Positions 61,501 through 64,000 of a stretch of DNA of 64,000 bases are shown here, piece after piece (positions within the stretch are counted from its first letter, which is position 1; each line of letters opens with the position of its first letter). The DNA is from Cinnamomum chago (taxonomy: Eukaryota; Streptophyta; Magnoliopsida; Laurales; Lauraceae). A program made the position numbers and the translations under genes. The notes under the pieces were generated by a model. That model worked only from the letters and a program-made list of their open reading frames with translations. It was not told the DNA's origin and did not search any database. The stretch is from positions 66,350,501-66,414,500 of the forward strand of contig CP142455.1 of NCBI GenBank assembly GCA_038049695.1, in the 5' to 3' direction.

Positions 61501-62414
61501 CTCCAACTTGACACTTTTATTACTGGACTTACATTCCCCTAAGGTTAGACAAGCCTCCTTTAGAAATTTTTTCTACCACTGATTTTGAGACCTTAAAATC
61601 CACACCAACCTAAGGGCACATTTGTTTAACAGGCACATTTTCCCATTTGCCTGAAATAAAATTGAAGGAAAAAAAAAAAAAAAAAAAAGAAACTCTAAAC
61701 GCAAAGCACACCCCACCACCAAGCATTGGAAATGGTTTTGTAAGCACTCACACTAAAAATAGTCGCCTTTAAATGAGATTACCCTAATTTTGCATTCTTT
61801 TATGTATCCCCCTGCATGCAAAGACCTTTCCATCCTCTACCCCAACCTTTACACATCCCCTGAGAGGAGAAAATTCTTTTATGCATATGAACATATGCAT
61901 AGATAGAGACTACTGACCATGTGAAGACATCGCCTTGACGCGTAAGCGCAGTAGAATGAAGCCCGCCCAAAGCAAGACTCCTCACGCCATCAACATAAGG
62001 ATTAAGAGTAGGAACAAAGCAAGAATTCTCGTGGCCGAGGCCAAGCCTGCCTCCGTCTCCCTTACCCCAAATCCAAAATCTGCCATCGACCAGCAGAGAA
62101 GAGTGAAAGAGGCCGCAGGAGATGCCGACCTCGACCACCTCGGGGGCGGGGGAGGGGGCATGGGAGTTGAGGCGGCCTGAGACGGGGGCGAGACGGAAAT
62201 CGGGAGGGAGGAGGAGGGAGGCGAGAGTGGTGGGGTAGAAACGGATCTCTTCAATGCCGCCGCCCAGCTGGCCCGAGCTGCCTCTGCCCCAGGAGAGGAG
62301 TTGTACGGTCGAGGAGGGATTGGTTGGGGACTGCCAGAGAAGAGGCACAGTTGAAGAGGTGGTCTTGGTGGAGATGCCGCGCGCCAGGACTGCGCCGCCT
62401 AAGCGATGCGCCAT
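31398..62414 (-). CDS. RUG3: RCC1-repeat protein, RUG3-like; six coding exons, frameshift in exon 5
   Basis: Exons 62414-61918, 56687-56548, 44828-44634, 36334-36206, 34258-34102 and 31597-31398. All introns are GT-AG with compatible phases. Seven RCC1 blades start near residues 39 (LLSWGRG), 113 (FWIWGKG), 163 (VFTWGYG), 215 (VYTWGRD), 274 (LWSWGAN), 325 (VFSWGHG) and in exon 6 (LYMWGNA): a seven-bladed propeller. The first ~20 residues are rich in Arg, Ser and Thr and lack acids, fitting a mitochondrial presequence. The blade motifs and ~438-residue length fit plant RUG3, known in Arabidopsis as a mitochondrial factor for nad2 splicing and complex I; UVR8-type photoreceptors are similar in length but lack such a leader. 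Exon 5 has one extra base near 34200, giving a stop after residue 350; this may be a real lesion or a sequence error. Orthology is inferred. Confidence 0.85.
32230..32560 (+). pseudogene. Ty3/gypsy internal fragment (protease region and 3' end)
   Basis: A plus-strand frame reads [19 protein letters not shown], the end of the retrotransposon aspartic protease region, followed by a Tyr/Phe-rich stretch; it then jumps to a 3'-end-like GAGGTCGAATTCTTTTCC. Reverse transcriptase and integrase are missing. A similar layout occurs at 59900-60790. Confidence 0.55.
32561..32770 (+). mobile_element. partial LTR, plus orientation
   Basis: From TGTTTGTTACC the sequence aligns with the reverse complement of 33492-33300 (shared TTTCTAATTTTATT, TAGTTTAATTAG and ATGGCATTGTAGAGAT blocks). 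It is the likely 3' LTR of the adjacent gypsy fragment. The right limit is unclear. Confidence 0.5.
33167..33492 (-). mobile_element. LTR, minus orientation, with primer-binding site
   Basis: On the minus strand it starts TGTGGTGCCCAACT (33492) and ends GCTTGCATCA (33167). Two bases later TGGTATCAAAGT (33164-33153) resembles an initiator-Met-tRNA primer site. It is therefore a 5' LTR with the start of the internal region running leftward, facing the plus-oriented LTR at 32561. Confidence 0.6.
34102..34258 (-). CDS. RUG3: RCC1 gene exon 5, with a one-base frame disruption
   Basis: Acceptor TTTCAG before 34258 and donor ACAG|GTGAG at 34102. The exon is 157 bases, where 156 would keep phase with exon 6. 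Residues [19 protein letters not shown] are read in frame; then an extra base (TTCC on the minus strand, near 34200) shifts to [11 protein letters not shown] and TGA. In the other frame the expected [18 protein letters not shown] and [10 protein letters not shown] follow up to the donor. Confidence 0.88.
35131..35345 (-). mobile_element. possible SINE, minus strand
   Basis: The T run at 35131-35143 followed by GGTAATCCAGCC resembles the tail end of the SINE at 7364, and CCCAGGGTTTAAACCC on the minus strand could be a degenerate box B. Two internal copies of GAGTCCGCACACA are present. No TSD was found. Confidence 0.3.
35435..35587. mobile_element. foldback MITE with ~60-base arms
   Basis: Left arm GGGAAGTGCTCTTGTGAGAG, continuing into a CTCTCACCTTA block and GGTGGGGGCCC, pairs with the right arm, which ends CTCTCAGAAAAGCACCTCCC. 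The central loop is about 30 bases. The flanks end in ATA on both sides, so a 3-bp duplication is possible. It could form a near-complete hairpin in RNA. Confidence 0.75.
35852..35975. repeat. 62-bp tandem duplication
   Basis: Units at 35852-35913 and 35914-35975 differ at one base (CACAGTCG versus CACAATCG). Confidence 0.92.
36206..36334 (-). CDS. RUG3: RCC1 gene exon 4
   Basis: Acceptor TTTTTACAG before 36334, donor ACTG|GTAAAC. 129 bases encode [20 protein letters not shown], a Leu-Glu-Asp loop and [15 protein letters not shown], the end of the fifth blade. Confidence 0.9.
38838..39083 (-). repeat. 3' LTR of the intronic Copia element
   Basis: Aligns with 44144-44396 in the same orientation with many substitutions. 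Outer ends are approximate. Confidence 0.6.
39210..39665 (-). pseudogene. Copia RNase H remnant
   Basis: The minus-strand frame 39665-39438 has [20 protein letters not shown] and [12 protein letters not shown], matching the Copia RNase H core. The next frame (39410-39210) has [17 protein letters not shown] and a degraded HERTKHIE-like region. A frameshift separates the two. Confidence 0.7.
39680..39990 (-). pseudogene. Copia integrase remnant
   Basis: With frame changes and stops, the minus strand reads [28 protein letters not shown] and [15 protein letters not shown], the end of the Copia integrase core and the motif after it. Confidence 0.6.
42250..42950 (+). repeat. low-complexity poly-T and CTG-rich tract in the hAT element
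   Basis: T runs of 10-20 alternate with CTGCTGCTG and CTGTTCTCTG units. A ~110-base block (CTGCTCTTGTTTCTTTC to CTGTTTCTC) is present twice, near 42450 and 42765. The long frames on either strand here reflect only the low complexity. Confidence 0.85.
43006..43200 (+). pseudogene. hAT transposase BED-finger exon remnant
   Basis: From an ATG at 43007 the frame has a Ser-rich start, [14 protein letters not shown], then [20 protein letters not shown]. The order LW..VT, then W-x-C-x2-C and a His pair, is the BED zinc finger at the N-terminus of plant hAT transposases. The frame ends after about 64 residues and no dimerisation (hATC) domain is present. Confidence 0.75.
44144..44396 (-). repeat. 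5' LTR of the intronic Copia element
   Basis: Partner of 38838-39083. On the minus strand it ends CTTTGTCA directly before the primer-binding site TGGTATCATTG. The outer end near 44396 is approximate. Confidence 0.6.
44634..44828 (-). CDS. RUG3: RCC1 gene exon 3
   Basis: Acceptor GGTGTAG before 44828, donor GGAG|GTGAGA. 195 bases encode [17 protein letters not shown], a glycine-rich insert ([10 protein letters not shown]), then [20 protein letters not shown]. The Gly-rich loop within the blade is notable. Confidence 0.92.
45315..45990. mobile_element. hAT-type MITE copy 1 (TIR CAAGGATGAAAATA)
   Basis: Ends CAAGGATGAAAATA and TATTTTCATCCATT; flanks ATTGAGGA (45307-45314) and ATTGAGAA (45991-45998), a 7 of 8 match. 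Subterminal GTAGCGG and CCGCTAC motifs are dense at both ends. 676 bp, no coding capacity. The same family is at 54368-54987. Confidence 0.8.
46185..46702 (-). repeat. 3' LTR of a chromovirus-type gypsy element
   Basis: On the minus strand it starts TGTCACATACTTTC (46702), directly after the purine tract GATGGGGGAGAA, and ends CCTTGACA (46185). The first and last five bases form TGTCA...TGACA. 518 bp. The 5' LTR is absent. Confidence 0.65.
46703..49493 (-). pseudogene. pol: chromovirus (Ty3/gypsy) pol: reverse transcriptase, RNase H, integrase, chromodomain; broken
   Basis: Read leftward from 49493: reverse transcriptase ([18 protein letters not shown], later [18 protein letters not shown]), RNase H ([20 protein letters not shown]), integrase zinc finger ([11 protein letters not shown] and CLICQQ), integrase core ([18 protein letters not shown], with later stops), [15 protein letters not shown], and a chromodomain-like stretch ([12 protein letters not shown]) near 46870. 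Stops and frameshifts occur throughout. The gag, protease and first part of the reverse transcriptase are lost. A MITE (47889-48052) interrupts the integrase between the zinc finger and core. Confidence 0.85.
47889..48052. mobile_element. 164-bp MITE inside the gypsy integrase
   Basis: Ends GGTTTAAAAAATCG and CGATTTTTTAAACC are perfect inverted repeats of 14 bases. The interior has GACTCGGCCGAGTC-type palindromes. Removing it rejoins the integrase zinc finger with its core. The TSD is degraded and cannot be fixed. Confidence 0.75.
49597..49968. mobile_element. 372-bp MITE with perfect 8-bp TSD (hAT-like)
   Basis: Ends CATAGTTGTCAATT and AATTGACAACTATG form a 14-base TIR. The TSD CACTATCT is identical at 49589-49596 and 49969-49976. 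Subterminal GGAATGG, CATTCC and GGAACGG motifs recur. Confidence 0.88.
51253..52608 (+). mobile_element. second copy of the AAGCACGG hAT family
   Basis: Ends TGTGAAGCACGGAC and GTCCGTGCTTCATA; flanks GATTATTG (51245-51252) and GATTATTA (52609-52616) match 7 of 8. The left and right subterminal parts and the block GGTTCTTTTATCTTC then AATCATTTGGATTTTAGGG match the copy at 41709-43329. It has no BED-finger exon, so it is a shorter deletion derivative. Confidence 0.8.
52617..54359. other. intronic stretch without recognised content
   Basis: The frame 53141-53467 follows an acceptor-like TTGACATTGCAG and has an acidic stretch ([18 protein letters not shown]), but no known domain. No TSD or LTR pair was seen. 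Confidence 0.3.
54368..54987. mobile_element. hAT-type MITE copy 2 (TIR CAAGGATGAAAATA), perfect 8-bp TSD
   Basis: Ends CAAGGATGAAAATA and TATTTTCATCCATG. The TSD CTAGACAG is identical at 54360-54367 and 54988-54995. Subterminal GTAGCGG and CCGCTAC are dense. It is collinear with 45315-45990 apart from short indels. Confidence 0.88.
55430..55870. repeat. degenerate tandem array, ~30-45-bp units
   Basis: A unit like AGAGGTTGGGAACTGGAA then GGGGTTTTAAATAT recurs about ten times with variable spacing and many substitutions. It looks like an old minisatellite. Confidence 0.7.
56354..56474 (-). mobile_element. tRNA-derived SINE (121 bp), 19-bp TSD
   Basis: On the minus strand it begins near GGGAATCACAGGGTGTC, has box B-like GGGTTCGATCCCTGG and ends in poly(A) (T run at 56355-56364). 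The TSD CCATCTATCCACTTTCAAG (56335-56353) recurs at 56475-56493 with one mismatch. It lies only 73 bases into intron 2 from the exon 2 donor, and the donor is intact. Confidence 0.8.
56548..56687 (-). CDS. RUG3: RCC1 gene exon 2
   Basis: Acceptor TTTGCAG before 56687, donor CAAG|GTTGGT. 140 bases encode [19 protein letters not shown], then [16 protein letters not shown]. Confidence 0.92.
59248..59367. repeat. 60-bp tandem duplication
   Basis: Units at 59248 and 59308 (GCATTAGTATTCTTCCCC to TTAACTAACAA) differ at about one base. Confidence 0.92.
59577..60790 (+). pseudogene. Ty3/gypsy gag-protease remnant with 3' end
   Basis: 59926-60180 encodes [11 protein letters not shown], then [15 protein letters not shown] and [17 protein letters not shown], the retrotransposon aspartic protease; the active site reads Asp-Asn-Gly where Asp-Ser/Thr-Gly is expected. 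The frame at 59577-59774 upstream may be a gag piece. After 60180 the frame is lost, and GTCAAACTTTTCCAAACCGG and an LTR-like TGATGTAGGCC follow near 60775. Reverse transcriptase and integrase are missing, as in the fragment at 32230. Confidence 0.65.
61918..62414 (-). CDS. RUG3: RCC1 gene exon 1
   Basis: The ATG at 62414-62412 is the first in the leader. 497 bases end at ACATG|GTCAGT. The exon is GC-rich compared with its surroundings. It encodes the presequence-like N-terminus and the first two blades plus the start of the third (GDVFTW). Confidence 0.92.
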
Positions 62415-62500
62415 TGCAGAGAGAGGGAGAGATAGATGGTGCTGAGTTTTGAAGAATGGAGAGAGGGAGAACTGAGAAGTGAGAGGAGTTTATAGGGTTG
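62415..62500 (-). promoter_or_regulatory. core promoter and 5' leader of the RCC1 gene
   Basis: A TATA box TATAAA (62494-62489 on the minus strand) is followed by a pyrimidine-rich stretch (TTCTCCCTCTCTCC near 62470-62455) and a CT-rich leader up to the ATG at 62414. Transcription should start near 62460. Confidence 0.6.
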
Positions 62501-63402
62501 AGAATGGGTTGGGCTAGGATGAGGCTGGTCCAAACACCTAGCCCATTTGTTGTTGTTGTTGTTTTATGGTGAAATATAGCTTCTTTCAGTTATGTGGTTT
62601 ATTGGCCCTAACTTTCCCATTTGTTTGCATGGAAATCAGAATGCAAGGAAGCTACATGTCTTGCTGTTTACTATTAATATAAGAGTATTAAATTGTTCGG
62701 ATTATGAATTAGGGGCCACAAATGTAAAAAAAAATAGAGTTATAATTAGGACTTTTTCAGAAGTCATCAGATTTTTATGAAGATATATAAGATAATTACG
62801 TTCCGGCCATCCGGGTCTTAAAGTTTATTAGTTCAATAAATATATTAAATTGTTTGGATTATAAATATAGCGCCAACATAAGTGAAAAACAATGGTTTTT
62901 TATGGGACCCACAAGCACAGAAGTTATCGTGTGAAGAATGTACTAATGTCATTCCCAACAAAGTTGTGTAGATGACTTTACCACCTATTCTGGTGAGTAG
63001 ATTTTTGTGTGTAGATGGGCTTAGTTATAGATGATTTTCACAACTTATTTATGGATCATATGCGTACATGAGCCAAAACAAAGGTGATAATGCATATTCA
63101 TTATGGACACATTTGTAAATAATTGTAAACAACCAACCATTAATCTCCTGTATTAAAGAGATTATTAAAGAATTTTAATCTCTTACGTTTAATCTCTTCT
63201 ATTAAAATTGCTCGTTTATTGCATCAAGAAACTTAAAAAATAGAAAATATTTTAGGCATTGGGAAAAATTTCTTTCATGTCCTCGGCCAAACAAGGCTAG
63301 GACATGTCATGTAGGCATTGCTTGGCATGTCTTGCATGTGTGTGGCACTAGAAATGTTACATGGGCGTGCTTTGGTATTCATTTGACCACACTAGAGCTA
63401 CA
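62501..63402. other. upstream flank of the RCC1 gene, no gene seen
   Basis: AT-rich DNA. The 62-codon frame at 62592 has no known domain. A (TTG)n-like run lies at about 62548-62562. Confidence 0.4.
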
Positions 63403-63500
63403 AGGGAGTTTACCCGGCTTCCTTCTGAGGCTGGAGGGATTAGTCCAGTTCAAAGGGTTGGGAACCCTCCGATAGTAAAATAAAATAAAATAATAATAAT
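63403..63500 (+). mobile_element. SINE 3' fragment, same family as 7364-7589
   Basis: GGGAGTTTACCCGGCTTCC followed by GGAGGGATTAGTCCAGTTC and AAAGGGTTGGGAAC match the minus strand of 7364-7480, ending in an A-rich (TAAAA)n and (TAA)n tail. The 5' tRNA-like part is missing. No TSD was found. Confidence 0.65.
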
Positions 63501-63814
63501 CTATTTAAAAAATATTTATTTTCCTTCTTTGTTATTGGCCCTTTTGCAAGGACGTCTAACCATATCGCCCTTGCAACTCATTTGTTATGATGATTAGGGA
63601 TTGGAACTATAACGCCTCCAAACCTAGATTTCCTAGTGAAGCACGAAAGTACAAATCTTGGTTGGGACTAGTTGAAACTTTTTTCTATAACCAAGATTGT
63701 AGTTAGTAATGTGAGGTTATTAACGTCACATCATACATCATTTAACAATATGCGGAGGCTATCAAAGTAACCCTGAGGTATACGTATCAATCCAATTGAA
63801 TTCATGTACGGATC

Positions 63815-63990
63815 GAACTTGTAGCAACAATTCATTCATTCACCTGCATTCATTGACTTGTAGTCATTCACGGTTTATATACATTCATTCTCAAACCACC
63901 TTAAGCCTTCCATTCACCTACATTGATTCACATTTCCATCACCTGCAGTCATTCACAATTACAAATTCTTCTTTCATTCTCCATTCACGA
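63815..63990. repeat. CATTCA-rich low-complexity stretch
   Basis: CATTCA, CATTCACC and CATTGATTC motifs recur more than ten times in 175 bases, in a degenerate pattern running to the window end. Confidence 0.7.
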
Positions 63991-64000
63991 ATTAAGATCC

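Larger units (their letters stand above)
56688..61917 (-). other. intron 1 of the RCC1 gene
   Basis: 5.2 kb, GT-AG. It holds a tandem duplication and a gypsy remnant. 56900-59240 and 61000-61800 have no recognised gene. Confidence 0.85.

Noticed and set aside
1..64000. Transfer RNA genes
   Set aside because: Box A and box B-like sequences were seen only in SINE-type contexts; none folds into a complete, canonical tRNA by eye.

Overview
This is a stretch of flowering-plant nuclear DNA: low gene density, long AT-rich introns, and plant-type mobile elements (Copia and chromovirus-type Ty3/gypsy elements, Mutator-like, hAT and PIF/Harbinger elements, an Au-type SINE). Nothing bacterial or organellar was seen. 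The species cannot be fixed from this window.

The only confidently recognised host gene is on the minus strand and spans about 31 kb, from the ATG at 62414 to the stop at 31398. It has six coding exons (62414-61918, 56687-56548, 44828-44634, 36334-36206, 34258-34102, 31597-31398) and encodes a seven-bladed RCC1-repeat protein with an N-terminus that looks like a mitochondrial presequence. It is most like plant RUG3 (RCC1/UVR8/GEF-like 3). All splice sites are GT-AG and all exon phases agree, except that exon 5 carries one extra base near 34200, which shifts the frame and gives a stop after residue 350 of an expected 438 or so. Its introns (5.2, 11.7, 8.3, 1.9 and 2.5 kb) are filled with mobile elements.

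Layout. 1-8216: decayed LINE, Copia and gypsy-type material, a 1.87-kb solo LTR with target-site duplication (TSD) TCAAC, a Copia 3' end on the minus strand, and two SINE insertions with 19-bp TSDs. 8217-13075: a Mutator-like element (MULE) with ~200-bp terminal inverted repeats (TIRs) rich in the palindrome GATATC; it holds a MuDR-type transposase remnant converging on a plant-transposon-domain remnant and is itself interrupted by a solo LTR. 13085-21435: intergenic, with several tandem and inverted repeats and one promoter-like stretch. 21436-25470: a complete, young, gag-only LTR retrotransposon (TR-GAG type; 884-bp LTRs, TSD TATTA). 27259-29110: a second, coding-free member of the same MULE family. 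29487-30491: a PIF/Harbinger-type non-autonomous element with TSD TTA. 31398-62414: the RCC1 gene with intronic elements, including a Copia element whose gag start was hit by a hAT element, a chromovirus remnant split by a MITE, two copies of a hAT MITE, a second hAT copy, another 8-bp-TSD MITE and a SINE. 62415-64000: promoter of the RCC1 gene, a SINE fragment and simple repeats.

How the parts interact: the story is one of nested insertion. The host gene keeps intact splice sites despite at least ten insertions in its introns. The mobile elements themselves are mostly dead (internal deletions, in-frame stops, frameshifts). The TR-GAG element and the 27-29 kb MULE look most recent, judged by near-identical LTRs and an exact TSD.
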